Origin: an uncultured Porphyromonadaceae bacterium
Lineage (GTDB): Bacteria; Bacteroidota; Bacteroidia; Bacteroidales; Muribaculaceae
Direction: 5' to 3'
Length of the DNA: 64,000 nucleotides
Assembly: GCA_900540205.1 (NCBI GenBank)
Contig: UQER01000012.1
Location: 1-64,000, forward strand
The translations under genes and the position numbers were made by a program. The notes under the pieces are model-generated. The model saw only the letters and a list, made by a program, of their open reading frames with translations. It was not told where the DNA came from and did not search any database. Numbering within the stretch: position 1 is the first letter of the stretch; the number at the start of each line of letters is the position of its first letter. This document shows, piece after piece, positions 43,271 to 53,825 of this stretch.

Positions 43271-43988
43271 AAGCGTATTGTGAGAACTGTTTGAAAAGAC
43301 TTTGAGAACTGTTTGAAAGCAGTGTGTGTAAAGTGTATACGTTCAAACCTCTTATGGCATGGCACCATTCGGGCTACACCATTACGAGTGCATCTTCCGG
43401 ATTGCATGCCATTCTTTATTTTATAACTTTGGTCGCCTTCCAATAGTTTATTCCACACACCGAAAACGATGGATTTTCTACGGCATAACGCCAAAAAGAG
43501 AACACAATTGCGACCGTCTGAACCGATGCGTTTTTTGCCATCTAAGAAACAGTTTAAATTAGATTCATTTGGGTTTGTATGTAACACCCACGCGTGTAGG
43601 CATAACATAGGTTCTCGGCAACGTCTGACATTGGCATTTTAGTCGTTTTTATATTCCCTATTTCCATAAAACACCTAAAATGAAAAAATATTCATTAAGG
43701 ATATTTTTTGAATAAGTATTTTTATTCGCGAATCATCCTCACTTAAAGATTGTCACAACTTAAAGATTATCACGCTTCGGCTAAACAATTTACTTAACCA
43801 TTATAAAAGCATTATTACATTTATGAGAAAAGACTTATCCTTGTGGCAGCTGCCATTCCTCCCGGCAGGCGCGTTGTCAGCGGCTGGCTTTTGCTATCAG
43901 AAGTTCCATGCCGCAGCCCCGCTTCAATTAACAATCGTTTCCAACTGTCTATAATAGTATTCTTTAACATCACATTTATCGTAACCAC
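43271..43988. other. Long intergenic region with short direct repeats
   Basis: No convincing gene in 718 bases. Visible structure: a 16-base direct repeat TGAGAACTGTTTGAAA (43281-43296 and 43303-43318) just before the CLC start, and a 17-base tandem repeat ACTTAAAGATTRTCACR (43741-43757 and 43758-43774) about 215 bases before the next gene. A 43-codon open frame at 43823-43954 has no supporting signal. The region is A/T-rich around 43640-43830. Confidence 0.6.
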
Positions 43989-45806
43989 ATGAAAAGAATA
44001 GTCATTACATGTTTCGTGTCTTTGTTAGGTGCTACATTCTCACAAGCCAAAGTCGCTGTATCCGAAAATTTCCAAAAATTCACTTCCGGAACCGACACCT
44101 CTGCTGATATGAGCGCCGAAGTAACTGACTTCAACACCCTAACCCAAGCGGAAGGCTGGACTGGAGCTACTGTATATCAAGCCGGTGGTTCCGCGTATTT
44201 AGCCATCGGCACCGGTTTGCTGACAACACCCGCTGTGGACTTGAGTGCCAATTCCGGCAACTACAGCGTCAGTTTCCGCGCTAAATCGGAAACACCAGGC
44301 GGCATGATGTTTGTCATGGACTCTAATGCCGGATACAACATTGCAATGCTTACCCCGGAATGGCAATTCTACACCATAACGCTCAATACCGGCTCAGGAA
44401 TATCTGCCGGAGCGGCAAATACGCAAGTGTCGTTTTCTGCGATGTATGCTGATTTTTATATCGACGATATAGTTGTTGATGACAGCGGTCTGGGTATCCC
44501 GCAACCGCTTCCTGCAGCCGAGTTCGGCCGCGAAAGCTTCAAGGCAAGATGGGAAGCCGGCCTCAATGCACAGAGCTATCTGCTCAATGTCTTTACTCTG
44601 GATTACAACAAGACCACCACTATATTCGAACGCCGCTATTTGCTGCAGGACAAAGAAGTGTCCGGAACAGAATATACCGTTACCGAAGCTGAGTTTGACC
44701 TCCCGCTGTATTATACCGTTTGCTCAAAAGCAGGCGATGTTGTGTCGGGCGAGTCTGCTATCATGACGGTGTCTCCCCAGACTGTTTCAACACCCACCGC
44801 AACCGCTGCAACCGATATTACCTCCGGCGGCTTTACCGCAAACTGGCAGACTTCCGATATCGCAACCTGCTATTACCTCCATGTGCTAAAGCACCATGTT
44901 GCGACAACCGACGAGACATACCCCGTCATTGACACAGACTTTTCGGAAATTCACAGCGAAGGTACCATAGACACCCCCCAGAAGGAACTTGAATGGACTT
45001 TTGATGGCGACTGGTTTGCCAATATGCCCGTTATGGCCGATGGTATCATAGGTTTGAATAATCAGGATATCAATTTCTTTGGGCAGGCTTATCTGCAGTC
45101 GCCGGTACTTGACCTCAGCAATAGTGACGGCAAAGTCACCGTTTCGTTCAAAGCCTTTGGACGCAAAGGGCTCACGGACGGCACAATTCATCTGGCGAAC
45201 AGCAACAGCACAGGCATCACCTTTGTCGACACACGTAATTTCACAGTCACAGAAACTCTGGATGAATACAGCTTTACACTCGAGAACGGCAACACTGCAA
45301 GCAAAATCGTCATCACAAGCACCCAGGACGGCGGCATGCTTTTTATTGATGACCTGAAAGTCACCATCGAGCTTCCGGCCGAGAAGTCAATCATATTGCC
45401 TGTACGCACCTACAACATCGAGGGGACATCAGCCGTCGTCGACAACCTTGGCGTCCAGGCCGATGACCGTGTGGCCTACTATGTTGTCGGCTCATGGGCC
45501 GTGAAACACGAAGAAGGTGTCGTACGCCAGATTCCCGAGGTGCTCAGCGATCCATCAAACCATATATGGGTGACACTATACAGTGGTGTCGAAAATATCA
45601 ACGCCGATGTCAAGGCCTCGGTCAGCGTAAGTGGCTCAATCCTGACAATTGCCAACGCACAGGGACAGCCTGTCGGCATCTTTGGCGTTGACGGACGTGC
45701 CGTATACAGCGATCCGGCTTCCGACAGCGTAAGCCTGCAGCTTAGCGCCGGCATTTATATCGTAACCGTCGGCAACCGCAGCACCAAAGTTGTGGTTGGC
45801 AACTAA
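43989..45806 (+). CDS. Secreted protein with two choice-of-anchor J modules and sorting tail
   Basis: 605 residues. Signal peptide MKRIVITCFVSLLGATFSQA. Two jelly-roll modules (about 25-165 and 320-465; each shows LTTPAVDLS/LQSPVLDLS, YSVSFRAKS/VTVSFKAFG and FYIDDIVVDD/LFIDDLKVTI), separated by a fibronectin III-like stretch (SFKARWEAGLNAQSYLLNVF). The end, LSAGIYIVTVGNRSTKVVVG, matches the tail of the giant adhesin at 1201-5817. Probably exported to the cell surface; ligand unknown. Less GC-rich than neighbours. Single gene. Confidence 0.82.
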   Translation: MKRIVITCFVSLLGATFSQAKVAVSENFQKFTSGTDTSADMSAEVTDFNTLTQAEGWTGATVYQAGGSAYLAIGTGLLTTPAVDLSANSGNYSVSFRAKSETPGGMMFVMDSNAGYNIAMLTPEWQFYTITLNTGSGISAGAANTQVSFSAMYADFYIDDIVVDDSGLGIPQPLPAAEFGRESFKARWEAGLNAQSYLLNVFTLDYNKTTTIFERRYLLQDKEVSGTEYTVTEAEFDLPLYYTVCSKAGDVVSGESAIMTVSPQTVSTPTATAATDITSGGFTANWQTSDIATCYYLHVLKHHVATTDETYPVIDTDFSEIHSEGTIDTPQKELEWTFDGDWFANMPVMADGIIGLNNQDINFFGQAYLQSPVLDLSNSDGKVTVSFKAFGRKGLTDGTIHLANSNSTGITFVDTRNFTVTETLDEYSFTLENGNTASKIVITSTQDGGMLFIDDLKVTIELPAEKSIILPVRTYNIEGTSAVVDNLGVQADDRVAYYVVGSWAVKHEEGVVRQIPEVLSDPSNHIWVTLYSGVENINADVKASVSVSGSILTIANAQGQPVGIFGVDGRAVYSDPASDSVSLQLSAGIYIVTVGNRSTKVVVGN

Positions 45807-45832
45807 AAGGCCACACTGATTAATTGCCATGA

Positions 45833-45873
45833 TGCCCATTTCAAGATGGGAACCATACATCTTGAAATGGGCA
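45833..45873 (+). terminator. Hairpin after the secreted protein gene
   Basis: Sixteen perfect pairs (TGCCCATTTCAAGATG / CATCTTGAAATGGGCA). No good T-run; the arm motif AATGGGCATC recurs at 45889-45898. Confidence 0.65.
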
Positions 45874-45906
45874 TTGACTCTACAAAATGGGCATCTTTTC
45901 GTATTA

Positions 45907-45938
45907 TTTGCGTGAATCAGGAAAAAATGCTAACTTTG
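45907..45938 (+). promoter_or_regulatory. rplS promoter
   Basis: TTTG (45907-45910), exactly 20 bases, TAACTTTG (45931-45938). Textbook Bacteroidetes promoter. Confidence 0.85.
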
Positions 45939-46021
45939 CGCCGGAATTTCGTAACCGCTGGCGGGACAAGGCTGCCCGTGAATGTTGCGAGCATTGTTAA
46001 TTTTAAAGCTTTAAAAGAAAA

Positions 46022-46384
46022 ATGGACTTAATTAAGGTAGCCGAAGAGGCTTTTGCAACAGGCAAACAGCATCCGGAATTCGGTCCCGGCGACACCATCA
46101 CCGTGGCTTACCGCATCAAGGAAGGTAACAAGGAGCGTATCCAGCAGTACCGCGGTGTGGTTATCAAAATCTCCGGTGAAGGCGCAAAGAAACGTTTTAC
46201 CGTACGCAAAATGAGCGACAACATCGGCGTTGAGCGTATCTTCCCCCTCGAATCGCCGTTTATCGACTCGATCGTGGTGAACAAATACGGTAAAGTTCGC
46301 CGTGCAAAACTTTATTATCTCCGTGGCCTCACAGGCAAGAAAGCCCGTATCAAAGAGCGCCGCGTAGTGAAGAAGGAAGCTTAA
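46022..46384 (+). CDS. rplS: 50S ribosomal protein L19
   Basis: 120 residues. FGPGDTITVAYRIKEGNKERIQQYRGVVI, FTVRKMSDNIGVERIFPLESPFIDSI and the basic tail KLYYLRGLTGKKARIKERR are diagnostic. Binds 23S rRNA at the subunit interface. Here it stands alone with its own promoter and terminator, without rimM/trmD. Confidence 0.98.
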   Translation: MDLIKVAEEAFATGKQHPEFGPGDTITVAYRIKEGNKERIQQYRGVVIKISGEGAKKRFTVRKMSDNIGVERIFPLESPFIDSIVVNKYGKVRRAKLYYLRGLTGKKARIKERRVVKKEA

Positions 46385-46437
46385 AAACAGCTCCTTCACG
46401 CCCGGCCGTCCGGTCAGGCATCACTCCCAACAAAAAA

Positions 46438-46472
46438 GCGCTGTGTCAAAATTCGGAATTTTGACACAGCGC
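46438..46472. terminator. rplS terminator, likely bidirectional
   Basis: A perfect 17-bp stem (GCGCTGTGTCAAAATTC and complement) around a single G, followed by CTAATTTTT on + and preceded by TTTTTTG on -. Confidence 0.85.
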
Positions 46473-46688
46473 CTAATTTTTAAGCCGGATGGCGAGGGTG
46501 CTGTCAGTTATCGACCTTTGGTCGCTTTGCTTTGCAAAGAATGGTTCAGATGGTAGGAGCCAAAGGGTGAGGGTGAAGGGAGTTGACTAAGGTCAATGAC
46601 CGAACCCGTTATCGGCTTTAGCCGCTTCGCTTGAGAAGAATCCCTTGGGCGACGACCCAGATGAGCCGTTATGACACGCCCTCATCAT
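46473..46688. other. Intergenic stretch without recognised gene
   Basis: About 216 bases between the rplS terminator and the glutaminase-like gene; no promoter box or open frame with support was seen. Confidence 0.5.
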
Positions 46689-47609
46689 TTACTTAACGAT
46701 GGTTACGCGGGCTGAGGCGAACAGACTCATGTCCAGACGACGCATCACCTCGATAATGGCACGCGCGGCCTTGATGCTCACGCCGGCGGCATTAAGTTCG
46801 GGCGCATAGGCCGCGATTGCGAACACACCGGGATAGATGCCGAGGATGGCACCGCCCCACGAGCGTTTTGCAGGCAGACCGGAAAGCACCAGCCAGGGCG
46901 CATTCATCTTGTGCGGACCTTTTGCGGCCATAAGGCCTACGATGTTCTGTGTGATGGCTCCGTCATAGACAATCTTTCCGGTCACGGGATTCACACCGTC
47001 GGCGGCGATTGTGGCACCCATCATGGCCAGCTGTCCGGTGGAGGCAGTCATGGAACGCGCACGAGTGTAGAGATCCACCGACATGGCGGCATCGTCATAC
47101 AGATAATATCCTGCATCGGCGAGAGTGTCAACCACCTTGTCATCGGCCGCACGACGTTTCTCCGACTCATAAAGCTGGTCGTCGAGTTCGGGAGCCGAAC
47201 CCATGAGGTCGATCACACGCCCTACGTAGAGATCCCACTTGGAATCCGGATCGCCTGTAGGCTCAACCGCAGAGAACGCCCTGATGCCGTGGGCGCCCAC
47301 TCCATGAGGCTTCTTCTCCACCTTGTCCTTGGGGCACATGCCTGATTTCTTCACAAGTTCCTCGGGAGTGTTCTGTGTGAACAGCAACGAATGCAGAGGC
47401 ACCTTGCTGATATCGGCCATAGGCGATTTCACATCGGTGTCGCCCTTGCTTATGATTGTGCCGTCGGCCAAAGTCAGCGTGATGCCGAACTGGCCGGCCT
47501 TTGCCCGGGTGTTGCGGGGGTCGATTGTACCCTCCTTTATAGATTTCACTGCCTCATAGGCTTCCTCGACAGCCCTGCGGACGTCGTCCAAAGAAATTTT
47601 TCTTTCCAT
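46689..47609 (-). CDS. Glutaminase-family protein with altered active site
   Basis: 306 residues, normal GlsA length, and the fold is recognisable (FGITLTLADGTIISKGD; MTASTGQLAMMGATIAADGV; GLPAK). The catalytic positions differ: the SxxK nucleophile motif QSISK of known enzymes reads ADISK here (Asp66 in place of Ser, Lys69 kept), the NPxINAGA motif is absent, and LPAKSGVGGG reads LPAKRSWGGA. From family knowledge of GlsA this should not hydrolyse glutamine in the usual way; it may be a pseudo-enzyme, a regulatory subunit or have a new substrate. Cytoplasmic. Single gene. Confidence 0.75.
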   Translation of the reverse strand: MERKISLDDVRRAVEEAYEAVKSIKEGTIDPRNTRAKAGQFGITLTLADGTIISKGDTDVKSPMADISKVPLHSLLFTQNTPEELVKKSGMCPKDKVEKKPHGVGAHGIRAFSAVEPTGDPDSKWDLYVGRVIDLMGSAPELDDQLYESEKRRAADDKVVDTLADAGYYLYDDAAMSVDLYTRARSMTASTGQLAMMGATIAADGVNPVTGKIVYDGAITQNIVGLMAAKGPHKMNAPWLVLSGLPAKRSWGGAILGIYPGVFAIAAYAPELNAAGVSIKAARAIIEVMRRLDMSLFASARVTIVK

Positions 47610-47784
47610 ATCTTCAATATGTTTTTTGTGTGTTTTCAGTATGCTTTTGAATCACTACAGATAAAACACGCGGCACGGGGTTATGGTTTACTCCCCCGGG
47701 GCACACATCACAGCTTACTACACCTTATTTATATAGTTGACACACTTTATATCTGCACGAATGCGCGGTTAGCAGAATTTTTCT

Positions 47785-47792
47785 TAACTTTG
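47785..47792 (+). promoter_or_regulatory. -7 box of typA
   Basis: TAACTTTG, perfect; -33 not recognised. Leader about 25 bases. Confidence 0.6.
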
Positions 47793-47826
47793 CACGTTGA
47801 AAACAACGACGATTTAGCAAACAGAA

Positions 47827-49626
<1,800 letters not shown>

Positions 49627-49647
49627 ATCCCCCTTCACACATTTCCC

Positions 49648-51012
49648 ATGAAACCCTCCATACCCAAAGGCACCCGCGATTTCTCGCCTGCCGAAATGGC
49701 AAAACGCAACTATATCTTCTCCACCATCCGCGAGGTGTTCGCCCTGTTCGGCTACAACCCTATCGAGACTCCCGCCATGGAGAATCTCTCCACCCTTATG
49801 GGAAAATATGGAGAGGAAGGTGACAAGCTGCTGTTCAAGATTCTGAACTCGGGCGATTTCCTGCGCGGCATCGACCCCGCCGACATCAACTCCGACAACT
49901 GTCCGGCTCTTGCCGCCAAAATGTGCGAGAAGGGGTTGCGCTACGACCTCACCGTGCCGTTCGCACGCTACGTGGTGCAGCACCGCAACGAGCTGCAGCT
50001 CCCGTTCAAGCGCTATCAGATTCAGCCAGTGTGGCGTGCCGACCGTCCGCAGAAAGGCCGTTACCGCGAATTCTATCAGTGCGATGCCGATGTGGTGGGC
50101 TCAGATTCGCTCATCAACGAGATTGAGCTGCTCACACTCATCGACGAAGTGTTCCGCCGCCTCAAAATCAGCATTACCCTCAAGCTCAACAACCGCAAGG
50201 TGCTTGCCGGGATAGCCGAACTGATAGGCGCTCCCGAAAAAATCGTCGACATCACAGTAGCTATCGATAAGATCGACAAGATAGGCATCGACAACGTGAA
50301 CGCCGAGCTGATTGAACGCGGCCTTTCCGAGGAAGCCGTGCAGGCCCTGCAGCCCCTGCTTCAGATTTCAGGCACGGTGGAAGAGCGGCTCGACCGCCTC
50401 GAATCGCTCCTGGCATCGTCCGAAACCGGCTCGCTCGGCGTGAAGGAGCTTCGCGAGGTGATAAACGGCGTTACACCGCTGGGACTTTCGGCCACACTCG
50501 ACCTTGACGTATCGCTCGCCCGTGGTCTCAATTACTACACGGGCACCATCATCGAAGTGAAAGCCAACGATGTGCAGATAGGCAGCATCACCGGTGGCGG
50601 CCGTTACGATAACCTCACCGGAGTGTTCGGCATGCCCGGCATCTCGGGCGTGGGCATCTCGTTCGGCGCCGACCGCATCTACGACGTGCTCAATGCCCTC
50701 GACCTCTACCCTGCCTCCACCTCGGCCTCCACTCAGATTATGATGGTGAATTTCGGCCCGAAGGAGGCAGCGGCCTCGCTTGCGCTCATGAAGCAGCTGC
50801 GCGCCAATGGCGTTAGCGTGGAGCTTTACCCTGATGCCGCAAAAATCAAGAAACAGATGGCCTACGCCAACGCCCTGAATGTTCCCTACGTGGCCATGGT
50901 GGGCGACGAGGAGATGGCCCAGGGCAAACTCACCCTCAAGAACATGGCCACAGGCGAGCAGCAGATGGTCACCGCCGACGAGGCAGCAGCCATTGTCGGC
51001 GCCAAAGCCTGA
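49648..51012 (+). CDS. hisS: Histidyl-tRNA synthetase
   Basis: 454 residues, class II. Motif 1 region FALFGYNPIETPAMEN, motif 2 YQIQPVWRADRPQKGRYREFYQCDADVVG, HisA/HisB motifs LARGLNYYTGTIIEV and SITGGGRYDNLTGVFG, motif 3 GVGISFGADRIYDVL, and a C-terminal anticodon-binding domain (about 365-454). Charges tRNA-His. Second gene of typA-hisS. Confidence 0.97.
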   Translation: MKPSIPKGTRDFSPAEMAKRNYIFSTIREVFALFGYNPIETPAMENLSTLMGKYGEEGDKLLFKILNSGDFLRGIDPADINSDNCPALAAKMCEKGLRYDLTVPFARYVVQHRNELQLPFKRYQIQPVWRADRPQKGRYREFYQCDADVVGSDSLINEIELLTLIDEVFRRLKISITLKLNNRKVLAGIAELIGAPEKIVDITVAIDKIDKIGIDNVNAELIERGLSEEAVQALQPLLQISGTVEERLDRLESLLASSETGSLGVKELREVINGVTPLGLSATLDLDVSLARGLNYYTGTIIEVKANDVQIGSITGGGRYDNLTGVFGMPGISGVGISFGADRIYDVLNALDLYPASTSASTQIMMVNFGPKEAAASLALMKQLRANGVSVELYPDAAKIKKQMAYANALNVPYVAMVGDEEMAQGKLTLKNMATGEQQMVTADEAAAIVGAKA

Positions 51013-51060
51013 ACACCGTCACATCCACAGACATTTTCCCTCCCCAACACCCATCCACCG

Positions 51061-51681
51061 ATGAAACAGATTCTAAAGACTCTCGCTATAATCCTGATAT
51101 GCGCCGCTGCGGGTTCGCAGGCCTCCAAAGCCGAATTCCGCTGGGGTCCCACCGCAGGCGTCACCATCACCAACTTCAACTTCAAGCAGGACCTTGTGCA
51201 GACCTCCAACGGCTTCGGCCCCGTGGTGGGTGTGCAAGGTGAAATGATGTTCCCAGGCATCGGTTTCGGCATCGACCTCGGCGCCATGTATGCCATGCAG
51301 GGGGCCACTCTCGACCTTGGCCGCTGGCCGCTTTGGAATCTTCAGGGCTACGGAAAGGAGCATATCAACCTCCACACACTGCAGATTCCCGTGAACCTGC
51401 GTTTCAAATGGACGCGCATGAACGGCTGGGAGGATTATGCCGCGCCCTACATCTTCGGCGGCCCGGTGGTCAACATCACCCTCGCCCACAGCAACTGCAA
51501 GGCATTTGAATATGCCAGCTCCTTCGGCCTGCAGGCCGGTCTCGGGTTCGAGATTTTCAAACGCTGGCAGGTGCAGGGCTCCTACATGTGGGGCCTCACC
51601 TACGCCACCAAGGCATCGCAGCTCATCGACTACTCAGCCCGCCTGAAAGGCTGGACCGTCCGCGCCACCTATTTCTTCTGA
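51061..51681 (+). CDS. Outer-membrane beta-barrel protein (PorT-like)
   Basis: 206 residues. Signal peptide (to about residue 21, GSQASKA), then alternating amphipathic strands (FRWGPTAGVTITNFN, GFGPVVGVQGEMMF, HINLHTLQIPVNLRFKW, SFGLQAGLGFEIF) and a final aromatic residue in TVRATYFF, as in eight-stranded barrels of the porin/PorT family. Function unknown. Third in line after typA-hisS, 48 bases downstream of hisS. Confidence 0.82.
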   Translation: MKQILKTLAIILICAAAGSQASKAEFRWGPTAGVTITNFNFKQDLVQTSNGFGPVVGVQGEMMFPGIGFGIDLGAMYAMQGATLDLGRWPLWNLQGYGKEHINLHTLQIPVNLRFKWTRMNGWEDYAAPYIFGGPVVNITLAHSNCKAFEYASSFGLQAGLGFEIFKRWQVQGSYMWGLTYATKASQLIDYSARLKGWTVRATYFF

Positions 51682-51709
51682 CACATCCCTACATCACACC
51701 ACACATGAC

Positions 51710-51806
51710 GTAGGGTCGCGACCTGTCGCGACTGCAACACTGGATTATCAATCCGTGAGCCTGCCGAATTCCACCGGGCTGCAGTCGCGACAGGTCGCGA
51801 CCCTAC
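51710..51806. repeat. REP/MITE-like long inverted repeat
   Basis: Two 27-base arms, perfectly complementary (51710-51736 and 51780-51806), flank a 43-base centre. Each arm contains the palindrome GTCGCGAC twice-overlapping in style (GGTCGCGACC and GTCGCGAC). Similar GTAGGG-CGCGACCTGTCGCG hairpins are known as REP-like elements mobilised by RAYT transposases; no such transposase is in this window. Confidence 0.75.
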
Positions 51807-51840
51807 AACTCTGACACTCCCCTGACGGTGTTACAGGTAG

Positions 51841-51878
51841 CAGCCTTTCGCCGGAAGCGATAGGCTGTGGATTTTTTT
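51841..51878 (+). terminator. Terminator before the beta-helix gene pair
   Basis: CAGCCT-TCGC pairs with GCGA-AGGCTG, then TGGATTTTTTT. Together with the following TGGCATTGAGTG block it resembles the stretch before the second paralogue (53666-53740). Confidence 0.7.
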
Positions 51879-51998
51879 CATGTTGGCATTGAGTGTCACG
51901 GCCTGATTGGCCGAACAATATATCGAAAAGGGAGCTTCCGGACTTACATCCGCACTTCCGCTACCGATATATCATAACCTCAAACTAAATAACACAAC

Positions 51999-53603
51999 AT
52001 GAAAAAAATCTTTACTCTCGCCGCTTGCGCAGCCCTCTGCACAAGCTCAATGTGGGCCGACATCAAAATCGGCGACACATCCTACGAAAAAATGAGCGAC
52101 GCCGTGGCAGCTGTCACCGCCGATCAGGTCATCACCGTTTCAGGAACCGTTACCATCGACAAACGCCTCCGTAACGACAATGCCGTTGTCACCATCAAAG
52201 GCGAACCCGGAGCCATAATCAACTATGCCGCCGGCCTTTCAGTGCCCTTTGTTGTTGCAAAACAAGGTCTGGCTGTCAGCGATGTGACATTTGAAGTTGA
52301 CGGCGAAGGCAATCCCTCCACAGCCCTGTTTGAATTTGGCGGCGGAACAAATTCACTGACCAACGTAACATTCAACAACATCAACACCACAGCCGCCAAC
52401 GGCATCATCCAGATCAAAGGCAGCGGTAAAGTCACCCTCGACAACTGTACTTTCAGCAATTGCTCCGGCGTGGACAATGTCGGTCTCTGCAAAATGGGCG
52501 GCAACAAGGCACTCACACTTTCGGGCGATATCAATGGCTTCTCGCTTATGATTGAGAAGAACAACCACGCTATCGTGGCATCCGACCTTGCCGAAGCCAC
52601 TCCCGCCATCAAAATCTACGCCTTGGCTGCAACCGACGGGAATGTGCTTGTTTCCGGCACAACCGACCTCTCTAAATTCGACATCGTATGCGCCGAGGGT
52701 CTCAAGGCTGTAGCCGGCGATGCCGACATTGTTTGCCGCGATGCTTCATACACTCCCGACTATCTCGCCACAATCGGAGAAACCGGCTACATGTCCTGGC
52801 AGGGTGCATGGGATGCCGCAGTAGTTGCCACAGAAGAGCCCATCACTGTCAATCTCCTTAAAGATACCGAAGTTGCTGCCCGTTACATAAATAACGTCAA
52901 GAACTCAAACGTGGCTTTCACCGGTGCAGGCGAAGGCATCGCCCTCACAAACACCAACGGCAACAAGGGTCAGACCATGTTCGAGGCCAACAGCGGCGCC
53001 ACGGCATTCAAGAACATCAAGTTTGTCAGCGAAGACGAGCGCACCCAGAACGGTATCACCGCACAGGCAACCCTCGTTTTCGACCACTGCGACATGGCAT
53101 TCTACAGCACCGCTCAGAACCAGCTTTACATCAAGGATAACGGCAAGGTTACCGCCACTGCAACCGCACTCCCCAAAGTATCCGTAGCTAAGAAAGGCTC
53201 TCTCACTCTCGGTGCCGGCTGCGAAATCGAGACCATCAATATCGAGATCAACGAAGCCGGCGTTTATCCCTGCATCTTCGTAGGTGACGCTTTCAACGCC
53301 GTTGCCCTTACCTTCGGCGATGTTACCGACATGACAGCAGTTCTCGGCAAGACCCTCATCTCCGGCACAACCGACGCCACCAAATTCACACTCCCCGAAG
53401 GTCTGGAATATGAACTCGTTGCGAACGAGGCAAACGACGGCCTCATGTTCTCCGACAACCAGTCGGGCGTAGAGAGCGTGATGGCTGAAGACACCGACGC
53501 TCCCGTTGAATACTTCAACCTCCAGGGCGTACGCGTTGCCAACCCCGACAACGGTGTTTACATACGTCGTCAGGGCAACAAGGTAGAAAAAGTAGTGCTC
53601 TGA
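51999..53603 (+). CDS. Secreted beta-helix-type protein A with C-terminal sorting tail
   Basis: 534 residues. Signal peptide MKKIFTLAACAALCTSSMWA. The body consists of short repeating strands with Asn/Thr/Val patterns (LTNVTFNNINTTAANG; VTLDNCTFSNCSG) as in right-handed parallel beta-helices. The last 35 residues include PVEYFNLQGVRVANPDNG and end YIRRQGNKVEKVVL, a conserved export/anchoring tail. Its neighbour 53826-55484 is a clear paralogue. Function unknown; adhesion or glycan binding are possible. The start ATG is shared in position with the paralogue's signal peptide. Confidence 0.8.
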   Translation: MKKIFTLAACAALCTSSMWADIKIGDTSYEKMSDAVAAVTADQVITVSGTVTIDKRLRNDNAVVTIKGEPGAIINYAAGLSVPFVVAKQGLAVSDVTFEVDGEGNPSTALFEFGGGTNSLTNVTFNNINTTAANGIIQIKGSGKVTLDNCTFSNCSGVDNVGLCKMGGNKALTLSGDINGFSLMIEKNNHAIVASDLAEATPAIKIYALAATDGNVLVSGTTDLSKFDIVCAEGLKAVAGDADIVCRDASYTPDYLATIGETGYMSWQGAWDAAVVATEEPITVNLLKDTEVAARYINNVKNSNVAFTGAGEGIALTNTNGNKGQTMFEANSGATAFKNIKFVSEDERTQNGITAQATLVFDHCDMAFYSTAQNQLYIKDNGKVTATATALPKVSVAKKGSLTLGAGCEIETINIEINEAGVYPCIFVGDAFNAVALTFGDVTDMTAVLGKTLISGTTDATKFTLPEGLEYELVANEANDGLMFSDNQSGVESVMAEDTDAPVEYFNLQGVRVANPDNGVYIRRQGNKVEKVVL

Positions 53604-53665
53604 TTCCACTCCTGAAATCAGTAATATCCGATAGGCAAACACACATATAGTTTCTGATTCCCCTC

Positions 53666-53713
53666 ATCCGGGCGATGCGCCGATTCACCGGCAGCATCGT
53701 CCGGATTTTTTTG
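53666..53713 (+). terminator. Terminator after protein A
   Basis: ATCCGG-CGATGC pairs with GCATCG-CCGGAT, then seven T. A related hairpin follows protein B. Confidence 0.8.
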
Positions 53714-53825
53714 CACTGGCATTGAGTGCCATTGCCCATTTATGCGAACAATAATTCAGACGGAGTGCCTGCACACGCACCCTCCCATACCCTCTGAAAA
53801 ACTTTAACACTAAAACAACAATACA

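Noticed and set aside
43823..43954. 43-codon open frame MRKDLSLWQLPFLPAGALSA...
   Set aside because: No homologue recognised, no promoter box, isolated in a long intergenic region.
45846..46031. 61-codon open frame between the secreted protein and rplS
   Set aside because: Runs through the rplS promoter and into its start; composition not protein-like.
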